Below are positions 5,502 through 11,112 of a stretch of 11,112 nucleotides of DNA, piece after piece. The stretch is from the NCBI GenBank assembly GCA_038230775.1, contig JBBRMQ010000141.1, positions 1 to 11,112 of the forward strand. Reading direction: 5' to 3'. The position numbers were made by a program, and so were the translations under genes. This stretch comes from JBBRMQ01 sp038230775 (lineage in GTDB: Bacteria; Acidobacteriota; Thermoanaerobaculia; Gp7-AA8). The notes under the pieces were generated by a model. The model searched no databases, had not been told where the DNA came from, and was given only the letters and a program-made list of their open reading frames with translations. Position 1 is the stretch's first letter. Each line of letters begins with the position of its first letter.

Positions 5502-7504
5502 CAGTTGAGGATCTGGACCGGCAGCGCGGACGCCAGCCGCGAAGCGAGCTGTTGCTGCGACGCGGCGACCTCTTCCTGCGTCAGCGAACGGTCGAATGCC
5601 TGATACCACATGCCGAGCGTGGTCTTCACCACGGCGGAGTTTTCGGGAACGAACCGGTCGCGCAATCCGACTTCGTGCAGGTGCGGAACCTCGAACGAGC
5701 GGATGGTGTCGATCAGCTTCTGATACTCGAGCTGCGGCCCATGCGTCAGCGCGAGAATCATCGGCACTCCCGGGAAGCGCGCAACCGGCGACATCTTCCA
5801 TTCGGCGTTCTCTCCGATCAGCGGCTCGATCAGGATCTCGCCGGCGACGACGTCGCCTTTCACTCCCAGCGCCTGCAGCACTTCGCGTCGCATGACCCCG
5901 ATCGCCGCAACGCGCTGCTCCAAACGCCACGCGATCGCCTGCTTGCCTTGCTGCAGATACGCTTCGTCCGATCGCGCGTACGTGACCGGAACGTGAAACC
6001 GGTTGGCCACTTGCTCGACAATGCCCTTCGCGTCGAAGAAGTCGCCGAAGTCTCCGAAGAGCACGAACGCCGTGCGCGGCACCTCGCGAACTTTGTCGCC
6101 ATCGCGATGATAGGAGCGGCCCATCTCGAAGAGTCCGCCGTCCCGCGTTCCGTACGAGCGATTGAACGCGACGCTCTCCAGCAGTCCCGGCAGAAGCGAC
6201 AGACGCATCGACGTGATGTTCTCCGACAGCGCGTTGGTGATCGCCACCGGAGTCTCGCCCGAGAACGCTGCATTGGCCTGCGGCCGGATGAAGGAGTAAT
6301 TCACGACCTCGCTCAACCCGCAGCCGGCGAGGATGTCGCGAATCCGATCCTGCGCTGCCTCGGCCGGCTCTCGCCGCACGTCGCCCGTCGTCAGGCGTGG
6401 CAGCACGCTCGGAATCTTGTTGAACCCGTAAAAGCGTAATACCTCCTCGACGAGGTCCATCTCTTCGTGGATGTCGCCGCGATACGTCGGCACCACCACT
6501 TCGATGCCGGCGTCCACCTTCTTAACAGCGAAGCCAAGGCGTTGAAAGAGCTCCAAGGCGTAGCCCAGGCCGATGACACCGGCCGAGGCCTCGGCTAACT
6601 TCGTCTCGCGGAGACGCAGCGTGATCGGCTTCGTTTCCAACGCCACCACGTCGATCGGTTCGTCGCGCGTTCCGCCGGCCATCTTCACGATGAGATCGGC
6701 CGCCATTTGAGCCGCCATCAGGGTGTCGTTCGGGTCCACTCCCCGCTCGAAGCGATACGACGCGTCCGTCTTGAGGCCCAGGCGCCGGGCGGTGCGGCGG
6801 ATGACCGCGGGGGTGAACCACGCGCATTCGAGCAGCACGTTCTTCGTCGCGCTCGTAATCTCGCTTTCGAAGCCGCCGATGATTCCGCCTAACGCCACCG
6901 GTCGCTGCGCATCCGCGATGACGACGGTCTGCGAGTCGATCTTCCGCATCTCGTTGTCCAGGCTCTTCATCGACTCGTTCGCTTTGCCGGCACGCACGAT
7001 GATCGTTCCGCCGGACAGCTTGTCGAGATCGAACGAGTGCAGCGGGTGCCCGAGGGCCAGCATCACGTAGTTGGTGGCGTCGACGACGTTGTTGATCGGA
7101 CGAAGACCCACCGCCTCCAGACGTTTCGCGACGTGCTCGGGCGACGGCTTGATCGTGACGCCGCGGATGGCGAGCGCTGTGTAGCGGCGACACATTTCGG
7201 GCGCGTGGATGGAGATCGATACGCTGGGGCGGTGGGCTCTCAGCCCACCGTCGGAGGCCTGAGAGGCCGCCGCCCCAGGCCGCAGATCGCGATTGAGTGC
7301 GGCGGACAACTCGCGCGCCATGCCGTGATGCGACATCGCGTCGATGCGGTTGGTCGTGATCTCGAGATCGAAGACCGTGTCCTCGCCATGCTTCTCGACG
7401 GATTCGATCGCGTGTCCGATTTCCGTGAAGCGCCGCTCGAGATCGGCATCGGAGATGCCGTTGAGGTCGATCCAGTCGCTGATCCAGTCGCGGGAGAGTT
7501 TCAT
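5501..7504 (-). CDS. pheT: Phenylalanine-tRNA ligase beta subunit, short form lacking the OB-fold
   Basis: PheT is the beta subunit of the heterotetrameric enzyme that charges tRNA-Phe and edits mischarged tyrosine. Domains in the 667 residues are: B1 start KLSRDWISDWIDL (2-14) and FDLEITTNRIDAMSHHGMAR (45-64); B3/B4 editing domain about 105-285 (RYTALAIRGV, NNVVDATNYVMLALGHPLH, FERGVD); B5 about 293-362, ending VVPTYRGDI and MDLVEEVLRFYGF; the catalytic-like core about 380-565; and the FDX-ACB anticodon-binding domain about 573-665 (ARFPGVPMILAL, DRSLTQEEV). The N-terminal EMAPII-type OB-fold of the roughly 800-residue form is absent: residue 40 passes directly to the ITTNR segment. Residues 76-94 (a Pro/Ala/Gly/Ser-rich linker) are encoded by a palindrome. 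The partner pheS is not upstream, unlike the common pheST operon. There is no Shine-Dalgarno; a -10 box lies 11 nt before the ATG. Confidence 0.96.
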   Translation of the reverse strand: MKLSRDWISDWIDLNGISDADLERRFTEIGHAIESVEKHGEDTVFDLEITTNRIDAMSHHGMARELSAALNRDLRPGAAASQASDGGLRAHRPSVSISIHAPEMCRRYTALAIRGVTIKPSPEHVAKRLEAVGLRPINNVVDATNYVMLALGHPLHSFDLDKLSGGTIIVRAGKANESMKSLDNEMRKIDSQTVVIADAQRPVALGGIIGGFESEITSATKNVLLECAWFTPAVIRRTARRLGLKTDASYRFERGVDPNDTLMAAQMAADLIVKMAGGTRDEPIDVVALETKPITLRLRETKLAEASAGVIGLGYALELFQRLGFAVKKVDAGIEVVVPTYRGDIHEEMDLVEEVLRFYGFNKIPSVLPRLTTGDVRREPAEAAQDRIRDILAGCGLSEVVNYSFIRPQANAAFSGETPVAITNALSENITSMRLSLLPGLLESVAFNRSYGTRDGGLFEMGRSYHRDGDKVREVPRTAFVLFGDFGDFFDAKGIVEQVANRFHVPVTYARSDEAYLQQGKQAIAWRLEQRVAAIGVMRREVLQALGVKGDVVAGEILIEPLIGENAEWKMSPVARFPGVPMILALTHGPQLEYQKLIDTIRSFEVPHLHEVGLRDRFVPENSAVVKTTLGMWYQAFDRSLTQEEVAASQQQLASRLASALPVQILN
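7224..7278. repeat. Palindromic element inside the pheT coding sequence
   Basis: Two 27-nt arms (7224-7250 and 7252-7278) are reverse complements at 23 of 27 positions, with a single base between them. Each arm is itself partly palindromic: the left holds GGTGGGCT-CTC-AGCCCACC, the right GGCCT/AGGCC around GAG. The reading frame stays open and it encodes PheT residues 76-94, a Pro/Ala/Gly/Ser-rich linker between the N-terminal segment and the B3/B4 domain. The nested-hairpin layout resembles the intergenic element at 10409-10468, though the sequence differs. The palindrome is seen; that it is an inserted mobile repeat is inference. Confidence 0.75.
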
Positions 7505-7515
7505 TCGGGCGGGCG

Positions 7516-7521
7516 ATTGTA
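7516..7521 (-). promoter_or_regulatory. Candidate -10 box for pheT
   Basis: TACAAT on the minus strand (5 of 6 to TATAAT) ends 11 nt before the pheT ATG at 7504, predicting a leader of only about 4 nt. No -35 is recognisable at 16-18 bp. There is no Shine-Dalgarno in the interval, which fits leaderless or near-leaderless translation. Confidence 0.45.
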
Positions 7522-7589
7522 AGCGAATCGCACCTCACCCGGAGGCTACAAGTTCGCGCTCGGGAGTGCGAGTTTGATCTGGGATACGA

Positions 7590-7677
7590 GGAATGTTGAA
7601 TGTTGAATGTTCAATGTTGAATGTGCGCAAAAGACTGGTTCAACATTCAACACTGAACATTCAACATTCAACATTCC
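7590..7677. repeat. Near-perfect inverted repeat built of 7-bp units (GTTGAAT)
   Basis: Arms 7590-7624 and 7643-7677 are reverse complements at 34 of 35 positions around an 18-nt centre. Each arm is a tandem array of heptamers of the GTTGAAT type, with one variant unit reading GTTCAAT (GTTCAGT in the other arm). The rest of the 231-bp gap between meaB and pheT (7505-7589 and 7678-7735) shows only the pheT -10 box. The heptamer shares GTTGA and the 7-bp period with the element at 179-248. Near-identity of the arms suggests a recent origin or active gene conversion. Confidence 0.85.
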
Positions 7678-7735
7678 CCGTCTCCCTCCCGCCGCCTTCC
7701 GAGAACGTAGGCAAAGTGCAGATGGGGCTCGTGAA

Positions 7736-8686
7736 TCACAGCCGCAGGCGAGCGAGGAGTCCCTCCGCCGCGTCGTGCGGGTTGTTCCTCTTGCGCAGGA
7801 CATCTTCGAGCAGCGCCTCGAAGTCGGCGCGCGAGACCGCGCCGCCGATCAGCCGGTCGAGAAACTTCTCCTTGAGCATCGTCTCCACGCGGATCCGGAC
7901 GCGCTCGCGGTTGCGGCGGTCGAGCTCGCCGGATGCCGTCAGGTATTCGAGATGCGTGGTCATGGCGGCGTCGAGGTCGGTGACGCCGTCGCCGCGCGAC
8001 GCGACCGTCTTCACGATTGGCGGTATCCAGTCGCCATGTTCCTCGACGAGCGACATCATCATCGTGACTTCCGTGACGGTCTTGTCCGCGCCGGGCCGAT
8101 CCGCTTTGTTGACCACGAAGATGTCGCCGATCTCCATGATGCCGGCCTTGATGGCCTGGATGTCGTCGCCCATCCCGGGCACCAGCACGACCACGTTCGT
8201 CTGCACGGTGCGGATCACTTCCACTTCGTCCTGGCCGACGCCCACCGTCTCCACGAGCACGATGTCGAAGCCGGACGCGTCGAGCAGATCGACGACGTCG
8301 TTTGTGGCGCGCGCAAGCCCGCCCATGAATCCGCGAGTTGCCATCGAGCGGATGAACACGCCGCGGTCGGTGTACAACTCGGTCATCCGGATCCGATCGC
8401 CGAGGATCGCGCCGCCGCTGAACGGCGAAGTGGGATCGACGGCGATGATGCCGACCCTCTTTCCCATCTTGCGGTAGTGCTTCGCCAGTGAGGCGACAAG
8501 CGTGGACTTGCCGGCGCCCGGCGACCCGGTGATTCCGATGATGCGCGACTTTCCCGTCTCGGGATAAATCGCGGCCAGGAGTTTGTCGACGTCGGCATCA
8601 TCGCGCTCGACGAGTGACACCGCCTGCGCGAGCGCCCGGTAGCGCCCCGAGAGGACCGCATCGGTCAACGATCGAAGATCATTCAC
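7736..8686 (-). CDS. meaB: Methylmalonyl-CoA mutase-associated GTPase MeaB
   Basis: MeaB is a G3E-family P-loop GTPase that chaperones adenosylcobalamin-dependent methylmalonyl-CoA mutase, gating cofactor loading and protecting the enzyme. Visible motifs in 316 residues are: Walker A GSPGAGKS (54-61), the family stretch DPTSPFSGGAILGDR (84-98), MATRGFMGGLA (115-125), switch/Walker B region ETVGVGQDEVE (146-156), and the guanine-specificity motif NKAD (193-196), with a helical C-terminal dimerisation region. Length is typical. The start is a GTG (8686-8684) that lies inside the 3' end of the acyl-CoA dehydrogenase gene, giving an 8-nt overlap and strong coupling. No mutase subunit is in the window; one is expected elsewhere in the genome. 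Older annotations call this family ArgK or LAO/AO transport ATPase, which is a misnomer. Confidence 0.95.
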   Translation of the reverse strand: MNDLRSLTDAVLSGRYRALAQAVSLVERDDADVDKLLAAIYPETGKSRIIGITGSPGAGKSTLVASLAKHYRKMGKRVGIIAVDPTSPFSGGAILGDRIRMTELYTDRGVFIRSMATRGFMGGLARATNDVVDLLDASGFDIVLVETVGVGQDEVEVIRTVQTNVVVLVPGMGDDIQAIKAGIMEIGDIFVVNKADRPGADKTVTEVTMMMSLVEEHGDWIPPIVKTVASRGDGVTDLDAAMTTHLEYLTASGELDRRNRERVRIRVETMLKEKFLDRLIGGAVSRADFEALLEDVLRKRNNPHDAAEGLLARLRL

Positions 8687-9818
8687 TCAACAGGTTCCGC
8701 GCGATGACCATGCGCTGAATCTCGCTCGTTCCCTCGCCGATCGTGCACAGCTTCACGTCGCGGTAGTATTTCTCGGCCGGGAAATCCTTGATGAACCCGT
8801 AGCCGCCGAAGATCTGCACGCCTTTCTCCGTCGCGCGCACCGCAACTTCGGACGAGTACAGCTTCGCCATCGCCGAGAACTGCGTCACCTTCTCGTTGCG
8901 GTCCTTCATCGTCGCGGCCTGGTAACAGAGGAGTCGCGCCGCTTCGATTTCCGTCGCCATGTCGGCGAGCATGAACTGGATCGCCTGGAACTCCGCGATC
9001 GGTTTGCCGAATGCCGTGCGCTGTTTCGCGTAATCCCGCGCCGCTTCGTACGCCCCGCGCGCGATCCCCACCGCGAGCGCGCCGATCGAGATGCGCCCGC
9101 CGTCGAGCACGCGCATCGCATCGATGAAGCCGTAGCCGATCTCGCCCAGAATGTTTTCGGCCGGAACGCGGCAGTCTTCCATCACCAGCTCCGCCGTGTC
9201 CGACACGCGCATGCCGAGCTTGTTCTCTTTCTTTCCCGGGCGAATGCCCTTGCGATCCATCTCCACGGCAAACGCGGTGACGCCGTGACGATCGTTGCGA
9301 TCCGTAACCGCCAGGACCACCGAGATGTCCGCATACGTCGCGTTGGTGATGAAATTCTTGGTGCCGTTCAGCACCCACTGGTTGCCATCTTTCACCGCGG
9401 TCGTGCGCAGTCCCGCCGCGTCGCTTCCGGAACCGGGCTCGGTCAGACCCCAGGCGCCGATCCACTCACCGGACGCCAGCTTCGGCAGCCACTTGTGCTT
9501 CTGATCGTCGTTGCCCGCGACATAGATGTGTCCCGAGCCGAGGGAGTTGTGGGCGGCGACGCTGAGCGCGAAGCCGGAGTCGATGACTGCGAGCTCTTCG
9601 ATCACGTTGACGTAGTCGACGTACGACAGACCCGCCCCGCCGTACTCCTCGGGCAGCGTCACGCCGAGGAGACCGAGGCCGCCCGCTTTCTTGAAGACGT
9701 CGACCGGGAAGTGCTGTGCTTCGTCCCACTTCATGAGACTGGGCTTGATGTCGCTCTCCGCGAAATCGCGCACCATTTTCTGAATCTGGGTTTGTTCTTC
9801 GGACAACCGGAAATCCAT
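8679..9818 (-). CDS. Acyl-CoA dehydrogenase
   Basis: This 379-residue FAD enzyme would introduce the alpha-beta double bond into an acyl-CoA and pass electrons to electron-transferring flavoprotein. The three-domain family layout is complete: N-terminal helical domain starting DFRLSEEQTQIQKMVRDFAE; the beta domain with GLTEPGSGSDAAGL (124-137) and TKNFITNATYAD; and the C-terminal helical domain with RTAFGKPIAEFQAIQFMLADMA, QIFGGYGFIKDFPAEKYYRD and IGEGTSEIQRMVIARNLL, in which E362 is the expected catalytic base at the short/medium/branched-chain position. The ATG has an AGGGGG Shine-Dalgarno 6 nt upstream. The 8-nt overlap with meaB suggests a role in a route that feeds methylmalonyl-CoA (branched-chain or short-chain acyl-CoA breakdown), but chain-length specificity cannot be read here. 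Confidence 0.95.
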   Translation of the reverse strand: MDFRLSEEQTQIQKMVRDFAESDIKPSLMKWDEAQHFPVDVFKKAGGLGLLGVTLPEEYGGAGLSYVDYVNVIEELAVIDSGFALSVAAHNSLGSGHIYVAGNDDQKHKWLPKLASGEWIGAWGLTEPGSGSDAAGLRTTAVKDGNQWVLNGTKNFITNATYADISVVLAVTDRNDRHGVTAFAVEMDRKGIRPGKKENKLGMRVSDTAELVMEDCRVPAENILGEIGYGFIDAMRVLDGGRISIGALAVGIARGAYEAARDYAKQRTAFGKPIAEFQAIQFMLADMATEIEAARLLCYQAATMKDRNEKVTQFSAMAKLYSSEVAVRATEKGVQIFGGYGFIKDFPAEKYYRDVKLCTIGEGTSEIQRMVIARNLLSE

Positions 9819-9858
9819 TCACAACCCCCTGCTGAACGTGGATGCTAACATCCGTTTG

Positions 9859-10395
9859 ATGACCAAACGTGCCTTTGCTGTTGCGATGCTCACCCTGTGC
9901 GCCGCCGCCGCGTGGGGCCAGCCGCCCGCCCGTCCGATGGCCGGCTTCCGGGGCGAGTTTCTCCGAGACCTCGACGATGTGCAAAAGAAGATTCTCGATC
10001 TCGCCACGACGATGCCCGCCAGCAAATACGGGTGGCGTCCGGCGCCTGGCGTCCGTTCCATCAGCGAGGTTTACATGCACATCGCTGGAGGGAACTACTT
10101 TCTCGCCAGCTTCGTCGGCATGAAGCCGCCGGCGTACGACGAGAGCACGCTCGAGCGGATCACCGACAAGCAGCGCGTTCTCGACGAGCTGAAGCGATCG
10201 TTCGATCACATCCGCCGCGCTGCGCTGATGGCGAGCGATGCCGATCTCGACAAGCCGATCAAGATGTTCGGCAGCGACACGACGGTGCGCGCGGGCTTCA
10301 TCACCGCCCTCAACCACCTCCACGAGCACCTGGGCCAGTCGATCGCGTACGCGAGAATGAACGGCGTGGTGCCACCCTGGAGCGGGAGGGAGTAG
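9859..10395 (+). CDS. Exported DinB-like (YfiT/DinB superfamily) protein
   Basis: This 178-residue protein begins MTKRAFAVAMLTLCAAAAWG followed by Q, a textbook signal peptide (K3 R4, hydrophobic core, small residues before the cut). The mature part is a four-helix DinB-type domain: FLRDLDDVQKKILDLATTMP, KYGWRPAPGVRSISEVYMHI with H74, a middle helix with RVLDELKRSFDHIRRA, and LNHLHEHLGQSIAYARMNGV with an HxxxH pair (H153, H157). Those histidines match the metal-binding triad of the superfamily. DinB-family members include metal-dependent thiol transferases and many of unknown activity, and most are cytoplasmic, so substrate and role here are unknown. A GTG at 9838 would add seven residues ahead of the signal peptide; the ATG at 9859 gives the cleaner signal and is preferred. 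It is divergent from the acyl-CoA dehydrogenase gene, 40 bp away. Confidence 0.88.
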   Translation: MTKRAFAVAMLTLCAAAAWGQPPARPMAGFRGEFLRDLDDVQKKILDLATTMPASKYGWRPAPGVRSISEVYMHIAGGNYFLASFVGMKPPAYDESTLERITDKQRVLDELKRSFDHIRRAALMASDADLDKPIKMFGSDTTVRAGFITALNHLHEHLGQSIAYARMNGVVPPWSGRE

Positions 10396-10408
10396 GAAGA
10401 GGTTTCTT

Positions 10409-10468
10409 CTGTGTGAGGACCGGCTTCAGCCGGTTGGCCGTGACCGGCTGAAGCCGGTCCTCACACAG
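10409..10468. repeat. Perfect 26-bp inverted repeat with nested hairpins, between convergent genes
   Basis: Arms 10409-10434 and 10443-10468 are exact reverse complements over 26 bp around an 8-nt centre. Each arm starts or ends with CTGTGTGAGGACC or its complement and contains its own inner palindrome, ACCGGC-TTCA-GCCGGT. It fills most of the gap between the DinB-like gene (ends 10395) and the flavin-binding protein gene (ends 10472), only 3 nt from the latter's stop. It could act as a two-way transcript end, although it lacks T tracts. Sequences of this type look like dispersed intergenic repeats. Confidence 0.85.
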
Positions 10469-10471
10469 GAA

Positions 10472-11112
10472 CTACCTCCGATACGCTCGTACGTAATCCG
10501 GCAGCTCGCCGATATTGCGCTCGTCCGGCAGCGGCGCTGTGGCGGTCATCGGCAGCGGCAGCACGCCGGCCCAGATCGGCAACGAGTAGTCCTCGTCGTC
10601 ATCGATAGGCGGGCCGGTGCGGACCTTGGCCGATGCCTCTTCGATCGGCATGCGAAGGACCAGGGTCTGCTTCAATTCCGGCTCCGTTGGCTTTCGTGCG
10701 TCGGCAGAACGTCCGCGACAGACGTGCTCGACGATCGCCTCCAGCACGCGCAGCTTCTCCTCTTCGTCCGTCACCATGCTGGCGTTGCCGAGAACGACGA
10801 CGGAGCGGTAGTTCATCGAGTGGTGGAACGCCGAGCGCGCGAGAACGAGTCCGTCCAGGATGGTGATCGTCACACACGCATCCACGCCTTCGCGCAGATT
10901 GCGCAACATCCGGCTGGCCGCCGATCCGTGGAAGTAGAGCGCGTCGCCGACCCGGGCATGAATCGTGGGGATGACGAACGGCTGCCCGTCGACGACGAAG
11001 CCGACGTGGCAGATCAGCGCCTCGTCGATGATCGCGTTGATGGCGTCCCGGTCATAGACCCCGCGCTTGGGCAGACGCTTGACTGTCGTTCTGGTCGTTT
11101 GTTCTAGTACAC
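10472..11112 (-). CDS. Pyridoxamine 5'-phosphate oxidase-like flavin-nucleotide-binding protein (5' end outside window)
   Basis: The minus-strand frame is open from the right edge (first full codon at 11110) to a TAG at 10474-10472, giving at least 212 residues. An internal ATG at 10909 is not the start: the sequence upstream, KRLPKRGVYDRDAINAIID, then ALICHVGFVVDGQPFVIPTI and ALYFHGSAASRMLRNLREG, is the conserved first half of the split beta-barrel fold. The second half has VCVTITILDG-like strand ACVTITILDGLVLARSAFHH, SMNYRSVVVLG, EEKLRVLEAIVEHVCRGR, and a C-terminal GVLPLPMTATAPLPDERN region. Family members bind FMN or related flavins and heme; their substrates are mostly unknown, so no reaction is claimed. 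The true start is probably only a few codons beyond 11112. A palindromic repeat ends 3 nt beyond its stop. Confidence 0.9.
   Translation of the reverse strand, partial: VLEQTTRTTVKRLPKRGVYDRDAINAIIDEALICHVGFVVDGQPFVIPTIHARVGDALYFHGSAASRMLRNLREGVDACVTITILDGLVLARSAFHHSMNYRSVVVLGNASMVTDEEEKLRVLEAIVEHVCRGRSADARKPTEPELKQTLVLRMPIEEASAKVRTGPPIDDDEDYSLPIWAGVLPLPMTATAPLPDERNIGELPDYVRAYRR

Noticed and set aside
5502..5930. Upstream in-frame extension of the ZapB-like gene
   Set aside because: The added 143 residues are arginine-rich out-of-frame translation of pheT; the TGATG junction at 5501 gives a natural start.
7571..7582. AGTTTGATCTGG, resembling the 5' end of 16S rRNA genes
   Set aside because: The match is short and lacks a base of the usual motif, and no further rRNA sequence follows; a heptamer repeat begins a few bases on.
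7590..7677. Could the short repeats be a CRISPR array?
   Set aside because: Units are 7 bp, contiguous, without spacers and arranged as one palindrome; no cas genes are present.
7607..8491. Two overlapping plus-strand open frames of about 294 codons opposite meaB
   Set aside because: High-GC antisense shadows; meaB on the minus strand has all GTPase motifs, and both frames start inside the heptamer palindrome.
9466..10329. Minus-strand open frame of 287 codons across the dehydrogenase start and the DinB gene
   Set aside because: It crosses two convincing genes in the wrong frame or strand and has no family motif.

Overview
This is a high-GC bacterial chromosomal window made of housekeeping genes, with no phage, plasmid, insertion sequence or CRISPR content. 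The tRNA-Leu, the RsmI/TrmH/PheT/PgsA set, the short PheT without its tRNA-binding OB-fold, the ZapB-like coiled coil after pheT, the acyl-CoA dehydrogenase/MeaB pair and the many palindromic intergenic repeats would suit an Acidobacteriota-like soil or environmental bacterium. That placement is inference from gene style only; no marker here settles the phylum.

Layout. 1-93 (minus): N-terminus of a secreted protein running off the left edge. 94-264: gap with an inverted pair of 7-bp tandem repeats and a GC hairpin. 265-2637 (minus): a two-gene unit, a CaCA-type cation antiporter followed by a class I aminotransferase. 2638-2652: a 15-bp divergent gap. 2653-4184 (plus): two RNA methyltransferases, a TrmH/SpoU-family enzyme and RsmI, joined by a TGATG stop/start overlap. 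4185-4376: a long imperfect inverted repeat and an 8-bp tandem repeat. 4377-4463 (minus): tRNA-Leu(CAG) with encoded CCA and a clear sigma70-type promoter. 4579-5208 (plus): pgsA, converging on 5205-7504 (minus), pheT followed by a ZapB-like gene. 7505-7735: gap with a nearly perfect 35-bp inverted repeat built of 7-bp units. 7736-9818 (minus): acyl-CoA dehydrogenase overlapping meaB. 9859-10395 (plus): exported DinB-like protein. 10409-10468: a perfect 26-bp inverted repeat between convergent genes. 10472 to the right edge (minus): a pyridoxamine-phosphate-oxidase-like flavin-binding protein whose start lies outside the window.

Functionally the window mixes translation (tRNA-Leu, PheT, two rRNA/tRNA methyltransferases), envelope and division (PgsA, ZapB-like), acyl-CoA and probably propionate/branched-chain metabolism (acyl-CoA dehydrogenase, MeaB), amino acid metabolism (aminotransferase) and ion transport (antiporter).

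The most unusual signal is not a gene. All four of the longer gaps that lie between complete genes or beside them carry a different palindromic repeat, and a fifth palindrome of similar build (7224-7278) sits inside the pheT reading frame, encoding a low-complexity linker. That resembles in principle the protein-coding palindromic elements described in Rickettsia. Several genes also seem to have -10 boxes so close to the start codon that their mRNAs would be leaderless or nearly so.
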